Shown: in pieces, positions 42,801-49,182 of the stretch | Numbering within the stretch: position 1 is the first letter of the stretch | Layout: every line of letters starts with the position of its first letter | Assembly (NCBI RefSeq): GCF_030499575.1 | Contig: NZ_JASTLC010000001.1 | Coordinates: 3,062,001 to 3,126,000 of the forward strand | DNA from: Streptomyces sp. DG2A-72 | Lineage (GTDB): Bacteria > Actinomycetota > Actinomycetes > Streptomycetales > Streptomycetaceae | Length of the DNA: 64,000 bases | Direction of reading: 5' to 3' | Notes under the pieces: model-generated | What the model was told of the DNA's origin: nothing | Database searches by the model: none | Seen by the model: only the letters and a program-made list of their open reading frames with translations | Position numbers and translations under genes: made by a program

Positions 42801-43512
42801 CGGGGCGCGCGTCGTCGTCCACGGCGGTCATCCCGCCGCCGCTCGTCGACGCCACCGTCAGTCCGTCCGACTGCAGCGAGAAGGCGACCTTCTTCAGCTC
42901 CGGGTCGGCAGCCGCCTGCGGGGTCTTCACGACCAGCAGCTCGCGGAAGCCCTCGGTCGTCGCCGTCATCCGCAGGTCCACGCCGGGCAGCACATCGGCG
43001 TAGACCGCGCTCGCCCCGTCCAGCGTCGGCTTCGGCAGCGTCCCCGGCCAGCCCAGCCGCAACGACTTGCCACCCCGGGCGATGTCCACCAGCCCCGAAC
43101 CGTCGCCGCCGTCGGAGAACGCCAGATCCACCACGGCCGCCTTCGGGACGGCTGTCCCGTCCGACCGGATTTCCAGCGTCGGATCCGGGGACACCCACGA
43201 CCCGTCGCCCTGGTGCACCCGCACCGGCACCGTCGACTGGTCCAGCCTGAACGTCGTGCCGTCCGGATTGGCGTACGTCGTCGTGTACTCCGTACGGTCG
43301 GCGCCGACCTCAACCGCGGAACCACTGGCCACCGCCTTCTGCGAGGCGGTGGCCTCCGCAGAGAGGGAGGTCGTGCCGTCGGAACCGGTGACCTGGCCAC
43401 CGGCAACGGCCGTAGAGGCGGCGGCCGTCGCGACAGGCTGAATCAACAAGACGAACGCGGCCAGCCACGCCGTACGCGACGACCACACACGTCTACCCCC
43501 AGAATCCCCCAC
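39829..43512 (-). CDS. Large secreted LamG-like (jellyroll) companion of the RHS protein
   Basis: About 1227 residues; start uncertain (GTG 43512 chosen, ATG 43569 and GTG 43488 also possible). A signal peptide follows RRVWSSRTAW (LAAFVLLIQPVATAAAS). Central region: SDFNWGNGSNNEGKGTGHCS and YTERLYFQFSPSSLAGKKVL, a DNRLRE-type beta domain. The C-terminal third has two concanavalin/LamG folds (SSFTVSAWAYLSDGSDFRTV; WTHLTGVYNSVDRTISLYVN; GRVDEVAVWQRALTDDEVAT and a repeat ending KITDIRLWTGAMANQQVTD). Such genes regularly precede RHS genes in Streptomyces. It may bind glycans or aid export/delivery (inference). It ends 128 bp before the RHS start. Confidence 0.75.
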   Translation of the reverse strand: MGDSGGRRVWSSRTAWLAAFVLLIQPVATAAASTAVAGGQVTGSDGTTSLSAEATASQKAVASGSAVEVGADRTEYTTTYANPDGTTFRLDQSTVPVRVHQGDGSWVSPDPTLEIRSDGTAVPKAAVVDLAFSDGGDGSGLVDIARGGKSLRLGWPGTLPKPTLDGASAVYADVLPGVDLRMTATTEGFRELLVVKTPQAAADPELKKVAFSLQSDGLTVASTSGGGMTAVDDDARPVFSAPAALMWDSQGDATTSGSSTQLERTAAVTQASDPSPSATTDPSTGTSADGTAGPGDGDTSAVLPVQVGTDSLAVVPDAGMLANSDSSAYPLYIDPSVGLDQTAHTYLRSDGVSDFNWGNGSNNEGKGTGHCSSWNGYYCGPGYTERLYFQFSPSSLAGKKVLSATFRATESWSFTCDARWVDLDRTSNISSSTTWSTRPSYLGVMASRDVSAGRGSLCDPSQPPAPIEFSGSSLTSTVGDFAAGKFSRLTLLLKARDESDTSAWKRFRNDAVLSVTYVGLPAAPTKAGIVEGSGISCETDSTDPDVITDPTPSLSATVWTATGGGSGASLRAHYYIQQRNSDGTWSVATEPVRPTSGYVGNGTVLTYPSPITLSEGPLYRLAVFSRSYYNSGESYLESHSTVTTKGWCYFKVDTTAPKAPTITFGSPYSECTANACAPAGGPGVAGQFTFAPASGDTNAAYEYKLATSTSWSKPISGNKVTAGITPQLAGTQQLQVRAQDSAQRWGAKTIVKFNVAEGQTAIGRWHFDDAAPGSGVTTAADTATEGTRHSATLYTQGAGWSSLARRGDQDRSLWLNDTSDTTRQSGYAASATPVVNTQSSFTVSAWAYLSDGSDFRTVVSETGSDGSGFALYYSPGIQRWVFLWNWYENGVRKYLGANADAAGVPLKVWTHLTGVYNSVDRTISLYVNGRLQGSPVALPSTSDATVTDGTLQFGRVAFTPGSYVNYWRGRVDEVAVWQRALTDDEVATEDQLLDGNNVPGVELMGAWNPDGASGSTLADTTSGYGRTLTLAGGASLDGQAVVLNGTDGAATAPGPVLDDTASFTATTLVDIDRDALLSKPVGYTAQVIGQRGADGSSWGFWYQLTGTDLDPDTDTTVPVGKWYFGRLNTDGSFDGVVSDEAAVLGSPVRMTGTYDAPSGTIHFYLGPDENGADAPHPYTAVAGSGEFAAGEGYVGGAWGHHLPGKITDIRLWTGAMANQQVTDTIGD

Positions 43513-43751
43513 AGCCCACCCCTGAGCACTTGACGAACTGATCACAATCACTTGGCGATTGAGGAGCATGGCAGGAGCAGCAGTATTGAAGTCCAAGGGA
43601 GGCTTCAAGATCAGACAAGCAACCGCCCAGATACGAGCAAAGACTTTGATCGTTCACCTTGGCGACAGGCGTCGTACATCGGTGCGATAGCCGTCGACGG
43701 CTTGGAGGCCGTCAAACGCGTACACCTCACCACGGCCTTCGCGCCACCAGA

Positions 43752-43797
43752 AAGATACAAAGGATCTTGTATCTTGATACACTTCAGTTGATACATA
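43752..43797 (+). promoter_or_regulatory. Operator/promoter of the vapBC-type genes
   Basis: AAGATACAA (43752-43760) and TTGTATCTT (43767-43775) form a perfect 9-bp inverted repeat around AGGATC. TGTATC-TT-GATACA overlaps it, and another TGATACA follows at about 43789. The AT-rich block (about 43750-43800) contrasts with the GC-rich surroundings. Iterated GATACA half-sites suit autoregulation by the antitoxin; TTGATA (43774) with TATATG (43796) may be the promoter. Confidence 0.55.
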
Positions 43798-43816
43798 TAT
43801 GAAGAGGAGGGACATC

Positions 43817-44080
43817 ATGAGTCGGACGGTCATCGATCTCGACGACGAGGCGCTGGAGGAAGCAGCCAAGGAACTCGGCACCACCACCAAGCGCGACACG
43901 ATCAACACCGCCCTGCGGGAAGTCACGGCCCGCTATCGGCGCCTGCGTTCTCTCGAAGAGGCCCGCGAACTAGTAGCCGAGGGCGCCCTGGACATCGACA
44001 TGCTGCTGGACAAGCAGGCATACCGCCATACGAGCGCCGACGCGGCACGCGGTGATCGCAGCCCCGGAGTGGACGCGTGA
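43817..44080 (+). CDS. vapB: VapB-type antitoxin
   Basis: 87 residues from ATG 43817, with GAGGAGGGA at 43804-43812 deciding the start (in-frame ATG 43799 lies before it). It begins SRTVIDLDDEALEEAAKELG, TTTKRDTINTALREVTARYR, a ribbon-helix-helix DNA-binding domain of the VapB/Arc type, followed by a toxin-neutralising tail. Its stop overlaps the toxin start (GTGA, 44077-44080). Confidence 0.85.
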   Translation: MSRTVIDLDDEALEEAAKELGTTTKRDTINTALREVTARYRRLRSLEEARELVAEGALDIDMLLDKQAYRHTSADAARGDRSPGVDA

Positions 44081-44490
44081 CCGTCGCCGACTACCTCATC
44101 GACACCTCCGCCCTCGCCCGCATCCTCCTCCGACAGAACACCGCCGAATGGGACGACAGGATCGCCGCCGGCCTCGTCGCGATCTGCGACCTCACCGAAC
44201 TGGAAGTCCTCTACTCGGTACGTTCCGCCACGGACCGCACCCGCTTGAAGGCGGCCCTCGACGCCCATTACGCCTGGTGCCCCATGCCCGACGGTGTCTA
44301 CCGCCGCTCCCGCACCATCCAGGAACAGCTGACCGCCAAGGGAGAACACCGCAGCGCGGGCCCCGTCGATCTCCTCGTGGCGGCAGCCGCCGAGGAGGCC
44401 GGGCTCACCCTCCTCCACTACGACCGCGACTTCGACACCATCGCCCGCACGACAGGGCAGCCGGTCCGCAGGATCGACCTCAGGCAGTAG
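44077..44490 (+). CDS. vapC: VapC-type PIN-domain ribonuclease toxin
   Basis: 137 residues from GTG 44077. PIN-domain acidic residues are present: Asp in LIDTSALARI, Glu in DLTELEVLYS, Asp in AGPVDLLVAAAAEEAG and Asp in LLHYDRDFDTIA. It is an Mg-dependent RNase, typically cutting tRNA or rRNA, held by VapB. Located between the RHS cluster and attR, it could stabilise the element (inference). Confidence 0.9.
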   Translation: MTVADYLIDTSALARILLRQNTAEWDDRIAAGLVAICDLTELEVLYSVRSATDRTRLKAALDAHYAWCPMPDGVYRRSRTIQEQLTAKGEHRSAGPVDLLVAAAAEEAGLTLLHYDRDFDTIARTTGQPVRRIDLRQ

Positions 44491-44842
44491 GACTCGCGCG
44501 GTACCGAGGGGCACCGAGCTTCTCCCGACCGGCCGACCGGCGGTCATATCGCGGCGGACTGGGCCGCTTCCGTGCCGTCCCCCGGCCCCCAAGGCCACCT
44601 GCAGCACTTCCGGATCCTCGTGTCCAGCCGGCGTCCAGAATTCGACGTCCCTACGCTCGCACAGCCACCCACGACGCCGTCCTCCAGCCGTGGGCCGTTA
44701 CGTCTGCGCAGGTCAAAAGCGATCCCACCGCACACTGGCGGCCACGGAGTTGAACTCACGAGCAGCGGATTCAGCCCCGTTGGAGCAACGTCCTGAATCC
44801 GCCCGCCGACTGAGACGTTTCCGCAGCTCACAGGGGTGCACA
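44491..44842. other. Stretch between vapC and the tRNA, no gene recognised
   Basis: No integrase or excisionase can be read here, which is notable because phage-type integrase genes usually lie next to attR. Open frames on both strands lack homology I can recognise. Confidence 0.4.
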
Positions 44843-44888
44843 GTGGGGCGGGTGGGACTCGAACCCACGGCCGACGGATTATGAGTCC
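44843..44888. mobile_element. attR: 46-bp direct repeat, right copy (within the tRNA)
   Basis: Identical to 32180-32225. It forms the 3' part of the intact tRNA, so integration preserved a functional tRNA on this side. The segment between the two copies is 12.7 kb. Confidence 0.85.
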
Positions 44889-44917
44889 GCTGCTCTAACC
44901 GGCTGAGCTACCGCCCC
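44844..44917 (-). tRNA. tRNA with CAU anticodon (Met, or Ile2 if lysidine-modified)
   Basis: 74 nt read on the minus strand. The acceptor arms GGGGCGG and CCGCCCC pair fully; the D arm is GCTCAGCCGGTTAGAGC, anticodon loop CTCATAA with anticodon CAT, T arm GTGGG-TTCGAGT-CCCAC, discriminator A, no encoded CCA. From sequence alone I cannot separate elongator Met from tRNA-Ile(CAU). Confidence 0.9.
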
Positions 44918-45056
44918 ATAGCGGCGTGTCGCGCACATTTGTGCGCGCCGTCTGCCGCAGCATAGCCGCTCATACGATCTCCTGCCTCGGATGGTCGACT
45001 TCGCACGCCCATGAGGACTTCGGCCTGGCCTGGGCGGTTCCACCGGACATGAAAAA

Positions 45057-45073
45057 GGACCCCAACGGGGTCC
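45057..45073 (-). terminator. Rho-independent terminator after the Asn tRNAs
   Basis: GGACCCC-AAC-GGGGTCC hairpin with AAAAA at 45052-45056, which reads as a U-run on the minus strand. It ends transcription of the minus-strand tRNA-Asn pair. Confidence 0.85.
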
Positions 45074-45084
45074 TCTTCAGGTTG

Positions 45085-45157
45085 CTCTCCCGACTGGACT
45101 CGAACCAGTAACCTGCCGGTTAACAGCCGGCTGCTCTGCCAATTGAGCTACGGAAGA
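45085..45157 (-). tRNA. tRNA-Asn (GTT)
   Basis: 73 nt on the minus strand with anticodon GTT (GGCTGTTAACC). Acceptor TCTTCCG pairs with CGGGAGA, discriminator G. Differs from the neighbouring copy only in the acceptor stem by compensating changes. Confidence 0.93.
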
Positions 45158-45163
45158 TCGAAG

Positions 45164-45236
45164 CTCCCCCGACTGGACTCGAACCAGTAACCTGCCGGTT
45201 AACAGCCGGCTGCTCTGCCAATTGAGCTACGGAGGA
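45164..45236 (-). tRNA. tRNA-Asn (GTT), second copy
   Basis: 73 nt, same anticodon and body as the copy at 45085-45157; acceptor TCCTCCG pairs with CGGGGGA, discriminator G. The two are 6 bp apart and share one terminator, so they are cotranscribed. Confidence 0.93.
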
Positions 45237-45393
45237 TCGCCTCGGTGCATCGAACGTACCTCCCTGGGTATTCGCCAGGGGGCGCGCGCTCGCTGCGACA
45301 CATACATTAGCGCAAGCAGGGGGGTGCTCCGCCAATCGGTTCCCCCCCAGCCCGACGCCGACACCAGGGACTCGTCAAGGAAGGGTGGCCGCC

Positions 45394-45693
45394 ATGCGCT
45401 ACCGGCTCACGTTCGTCGCCGGACTCGCTCTGGGTTACGTGCTGGGCACGCGGGCCGGACGCGAGCGCTACGAGCAGCTGAAGAAGTCCGCCCAGCAGAT
45501 CTCCCAGAACCCCGCCGTCCGCAACACCGCCGAATCGGCCGCCCAACAGGGCCGCCAGTTCGCCGGCAAGGCCTACCACACGGTCACCGAGAAGGTCCAC
45601 GTCCCCGACTCGGTGACCGAAAGGGTCCGCGCCCTGCGCGACCGCAACACCAATGGCGCAGTAGAGGACGACTGGGGCACCAGCAACACGTAA
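45394..45693 (+). CDS. YtxH-like small protein
   Basis: 99 residues from ATG 45394 with AAGGAAGGG upstream (GTG 45385 possible). It starts with a hydrophobic helix (RLTFVAGLALGYVLGTRAGR) then an ERYEQLKKSAQQISQNPAVR coiled helix, the YtxH-type pattern. A membrane-tethered helical protein, function unknown. A copy of the dispersed repeat follows the stop. Confidence 0.8.
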   Translation: MRYRLTFVAGLALGYVLGTRAGRERYEQLKKSAQQISQNPAVRNTAESAAQQGRQFAGKAYHTVTEKVHVPDSVTERVRALRDRNTNGAVEDDWGTSNT

Positions 45694-45712
45694 ACATGCG
45701 GCGAGTCGAGGT

Positions 45713-45750
45713 ACCCAAGGGACGCGGGGAACTGCGCGACCAGCCACAAC
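45713..45750 (+). repeat. Dispersed terminator-like repeat, copy 2
   Basis: GGGACGCGGGGAACTGCGCG followed by ACCAGCC, in the transcription direction 20 bp after the YtxH stop. The 5' hairpin arm is diverged (ACCCAAGGGACGC), so this copy may be a weaker terminator. Confidence 0.7.
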
Positions 45751-45832
45751 GCACCCGCGCCCGCAAGACCACACGCACCCCTACGGCGCCGATGGCCACA
45801 CCCAGTGGAACGGTGCGGCAGAATTTTGTGTC

Positions 45833-47287
45833 ATGGGGATAGTCGCCGGGCTGGACAGTGCGCCCGATTTCACTCGCATCGTCGTCTGCGACGCGGACAC
45901 CGGAGCCGTGCTCCGGCAGGGGTACGCCCCGCATCCGGTCGAAGGCGCCGAAGGCAGCTCGCGGCCGTCCGACGTCGATCCGCAGGCATGGCTGCTGTCC
46001 CTCGGTGAGGCAGCCGGGGGCGGTCTCCTCGAAGGCGTGCAGGCCATCGGTGTGTCGGCGCAGCAGAACGCGCTGGTGCCGCTGGACCCGCAGGGCAACA
46101 CCGTGCGGCCGGCGATGGTCGGCGGTGACAAGCGGGCGCAGGTCGCGGCGGCCGATCTGATCGACGCGCTCGGCGGGCGCGAGGCGTGGGCGCAGGCGGT
46201 GGGGTGTGTGCCGCAGGCCGCCCAGCCCGTGACCAAGCTGCGGTGGCTGGCGAAGACCGAGCCGGAGAACGCCGTACGAACCGCGGTGCTGATGCAGGCG
46301 CACGACTGGCTGGTGTGGCAGTTGCTGGGGCGGCCCGTGCGCAGGACGACCGATCGCGGTGGGGCGTCCGGTACCGGGTACTGGTCCGCGGCGACCGGCG
46401 CCTACCGGGGCGATCTCGTCGAGCTTGCGCTCGGGCATCAGGCGATGCTGCCCGAGGTGATCGGGCCGTCCGACGCGGCCGGTACGACACCGGAGGGGCT
46501 GCTGATCTCCGCCGGGACCGGCGAGACGATGGCCGCCGCCTTCGGGCTCGGGATCGGCCTCGGCGACGCCGTCGTGTCGCTGGGCGCGTCCGGGTCGGTG
46601 ATGGCCGTGCATCCCGAGGCGCTCGTCGACCAGACCGGAATGATCACCTCGCTGGCCGACGCGACCGGTATGCACCTGCCGGTCGTCACCACCCTGAACG
46701 CCGTACGGACCCTGCGCGGCACCGCCGAACTGCTCGGGCTGCCCGACCTGGAGAGCCTGTCCGACCTGGCGATGAAGTCGACGCCGGGCGCCCATGGACT
46801 CGTACTCCTCCCCTATTTGGAGGGGGAGCGGACGCCGAGTCTGCCGCACACCGCGGGGACGCTCGCGGGGCTCAGGCGGGAGTCGATGAAGGCGGAGCAT
46901 CTGGCGCGGGCCGCGTTCGAGGGGATGCTGTGCGGGCTGGCGGATGCGCTGGATGTGCTGCGGGGGCGGGGGGTGGAGGTGCGGCGGGTGTTCCTGCTCG
47001 GGGCCGCTGCCGAGCTGCCCGCCGTACAGGCGGCGGCGCCTGCGCTGTTCGGGGTGCAGGTCGTCGTACCGCAGCCCGCGGACTACGGGGCGATCGGTGC
47101 CGCCCGGCAGGCGGCCTGGGCGCTCGGCACGTCGCAGGGCACCCTCGACCCGCGCACCCCGCCGGCCTGGCAGGGACCGGCCGCGCAGATCCTCGAGCCC
47201 GGCGAGGAACTGGCGGTGGGGCAGGCGGTGCGGCAGCAGTTCGTGTCGGTGCGGGAGCAGACCCATCCCGGGGCGTTCCGGCCTTGA
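45833..47287 (+). CDS. FGGY-family carbohydrate kinase (xylulokinase-like)
   Basis: 484 residues from ATG 45833. FGGY motifs are seen: VAGLDSAPDFTRIVVCDADT (phosphate loop), AIGVSAQQNALVPLDPQGN, a MVGGDKRAQ substrate segment, and SLGASGSVMAVHPEALVD, VLLPYLEGERTPSLPHTAGT, LLGAAAELPAVQAAAPALFG. The family phosphorylates ketoses such as D-xylulose. LDSAPDFT differs from the usual LDxGTxSTK, so substrate and activity are uncertain. No sugar transporter or isomerase genes are adjacent. Confidence 0.8.
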   Translation: MGIVAGLDSAPDFTRIVVCDADTGAVLRQGYAPHPVEGAEGSSRPSDVDPQAWLLSLGEAAGGGLLEGVQAIGVSAQQNALVPLDPQGNTVRPAMVGGDKRAQVAAADLIDALGGREAWAQAVGCVPQAAQPVTKLRWLAKTEPENAVRTAVLMQAHDWLVWQLLGRPVRRTTDRGGASGTGYWSAATGAYRGDLVELALGHQAMLPEVIGPSDAAGTTPEGLLISAGTGETMAAAFGLGIGLGDAVVSLGASGSVMAVHPEALVDQTGMITSLADATGMHLPVVTTLNAVRTLRGTAELLGLPDLESLSDLAMKSTPGAHGLVLLPYLEGERTPSLPHTAGTLAGLRRESMKAEHLARAAFEGMLCGLADALDVLRGRGVEVRRVFLLGAAAELPAVQAAAPALFGVQVVVPQPADYGAIGAARQAAWALGTSQGTLDPRTPPAWQGPAAQILEPGEELAVGQAVRQQFVSVREQTHPGAFRP

Positions 47288-47448
47288 GCCGGTGGTTGCG
47301 GAACGTAAGAGTCCGGTAGTAGCAGTACCCATAAGGCCGTACGAAGCACTGCTGACGGCTTAATCGGTTGAGGTAACGCGGGTGGAGTGCCCGACGATAG
47401 GGGCCAGGGGCAACCACCGCCCCCACCGCCGACTCCGAGAGACGTAGC

Positions 47449-49182
47449 GTGCTCATACGACTTCTGCGGACCTATCTCAGGCCCTACCGGAAACCCATCG
47501 CTGTGCTGGTGCTGCTGCAGTTCCTGCAGACCTGCGCCACCCTCTACCTGCCCACGCTGAACGCGGACATCATCGACAACGGTGTCGTGAACGGAGACAC
47601 CGGCTACATCCTTTCCTACGGCGCCCTGATGATCGGCATCTCGCTGGTGCAGGTCGTCTGCAACATCGGTGCCGTGTACTACGGCGCCCGTACGGCGGCG
47701 GCGCTCGGCCGCGACGTCCGGGGCGCCGTCTTCGACCGGGTGCAGTCCTTCTCTGCCCGTGAGGTCGGTCAGTTCGGGGCGCCCACGCTGATCACGCGTA
47801 CGACCAATGACGTCCAGCAGGTGCAGATGCTGGCGCTGATGACGTTCACGCTGCTGGTGTCGGCGCCGATCATGTGCGTGGGCGGCATCGTGCTGGCGCT
47901 GGGCCTTGATGTGCCGCTGTCCGGGGTGCTGGTCGCGGTGGTGCCGGTGCTGGGCATCTGCGTGACGTTGATCGTGCGGCGGCTGCGGCCGCTGTTCCGG
48001 ACGATGCAGGAGCGGCTGGACACCGTGAACCGGGTGCTGCGCGAGCAGATCACCGGCAACCGGGTGATCCGCGCCTTCGTCCGCGACGAGTACGAGCAGC
48101 AGCGTTTCCGGCACGCGAACGCCGAGCTCACCGAGGTGTCGCTGGGCACCGGCAAGCTGCTGGCGCTGATGTTCCCGATGGTGATGACGGTGGTGAACCT
48201 GTCGTCGATCGCGGTGGTGTGGTTCGGCGCGCATCGCATCGACAACGGCAGGATGGAGATCGGCGATCTGACGGCGTTCCTCGCCTATCTGATGCAGATC
48301 GTGATGTCCGTGATGATGGCCACCTTCATGTTCATGATGGTGCCGCGCGCGGAGGTCTGCGCCGAGCGCATCGAGGAGGTGCTGGACACCTCCTCCAGTG
48401 TGGTTCCGCCGACCGCGCCCGTGGTCAAGCTGCTCCGGCACGGGCATCTGGAGATGCGCGGGGCCGGGTTCCGCTACCCGGGTGCCGAGGAGCCGGTACT
48501 GAAGGCCGTCGACCTGGTGGCACGGCCCGGTGAGACGACCGCCGTGATCGGCTCGACCGGCAGCGGCAAGTCCACGCTGCTGGGGCTGGTGCCGCGGCTG
48601 TTCGACGCGACCGACGGGAAGGTGCTCGTCGACGGCGTCGAGGTGGCCTCCCTCGAACCGAAGCTGCTGGCGAAGACGGTCGGGCTCGTCCCGCAGAAGC
48701 CGTATCTCTTCGCGGGCACCGTGGCGACCAATCTGCGGTACGGCGATCCGGACGCGACGGACGAGGAGCTGTGGCACGCGCTGGAGGTGGCGCAGGCCAA
48801 GGAGTTCGTGGAACGGCTCGAAGGCGGGCTCGACGCGCCGATCGCGCAGGGCGGCACGAACGTCTCCGGTGGTCAGCGGCAGCGGCTCGCGATCGCGCGG
48901 ACGCTGGTCCAGCGGCCGGAGATCTATCTCTTCGACGACTCCTTCTCCGCGCTCGACTACGCCACCGACGCGGCGCTGCGTGCCGCGCTCGCTCTGGAGA
49001 CCGCCGAGGCGACCGTCGTGATCGTCGCCCAGCGGGTGGCGACCATCCGGGACGCGGACCGGATCGTCGTACTCGACGGAGGGCGGGTGGTCGGGACGGG
49101 CCGGCACCACGAGCTGATGGCGGACAACGAGACCTACCGGGAGATCGTGCTCTCCCAGCTGACGGAAGCGGAGGCTGCCTGA
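47449..49182 (+). CDS. ABC exporter half-transporter 1 (degenerate ATP site)
   Basis: 577 residues from GTG 47449. A six-helix type IV exporter domain (LLRTYLRPYRKPIAVLVLLQ onward) is followed by a nucleotide-binding domain: Walker A GSTGSGKST (about 369), signature NVSGGQRQRLAIAR (about 471), Walker B EIYLFDDSFSALD. The residue after the Walker B Asp is Asp instead of the catalytic Glu, as in one partner of heterodimeric MdlA/B- or TM287/288-type exporters. TGATG overlap with the second half-transporter. Drug or peptide export is likely; substrate unknown. Confidence 0.88.
   Translation: MLIRLLRTYLRPYRKPIAVLVLLQFLQTCATLYLPTLNADIIDNGVVNGDTGYILSYGALMIGISLVQVVCNIGAVYYGARTAAALGRDVRGAVFDRVQSFSAREVGQFGAPTLITRTTNDVQQVQMLALMTFTLLVSAPIMCVGGIVLALGLDVPLSGVLVAVVPVLGICVTLIVRRLRPLFRTMQERLDTVNRVLREQITGNRVIRAFVRDEYEQQRFRHANAELTEVSLGTGKLLALMFPMVMTVVNLSSIAVVWFGAHRIDNGRMEIGDLTAFLAYLMQIVMSVMMATFMFMMVPRAEVCAERIEEVLDTSSSVVPPTAPVVKLLRHGHLEMRGAGFRYPGAEEPVLKAVDLVARPGETTAVIGSTGSGKSTLLGLVPRLFDATDGKVLVDGVEVASLEPKLLAKTVGLVPQKPYLFAGTVATNLRYGDPDATDEELWHALEVAQAKEFVERLEGGLDAPIAQGGTNVSGGQRQRLAIARTLVQRPEIYLFDDSFSALDYATDAALRAALALETAEATVVIVAQRVATIRDADRIVVLDGGRVVGTGRHHELMADNETYREIVLSQLTEAEAA

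Noticed and set aside
41125..43533. An 802-codon plus-strand frame opposite the LamG gene
   Set aside because: Arg/Gly-rich antisense shadow; the minus-strand frame has a signal peptide and clear domains.
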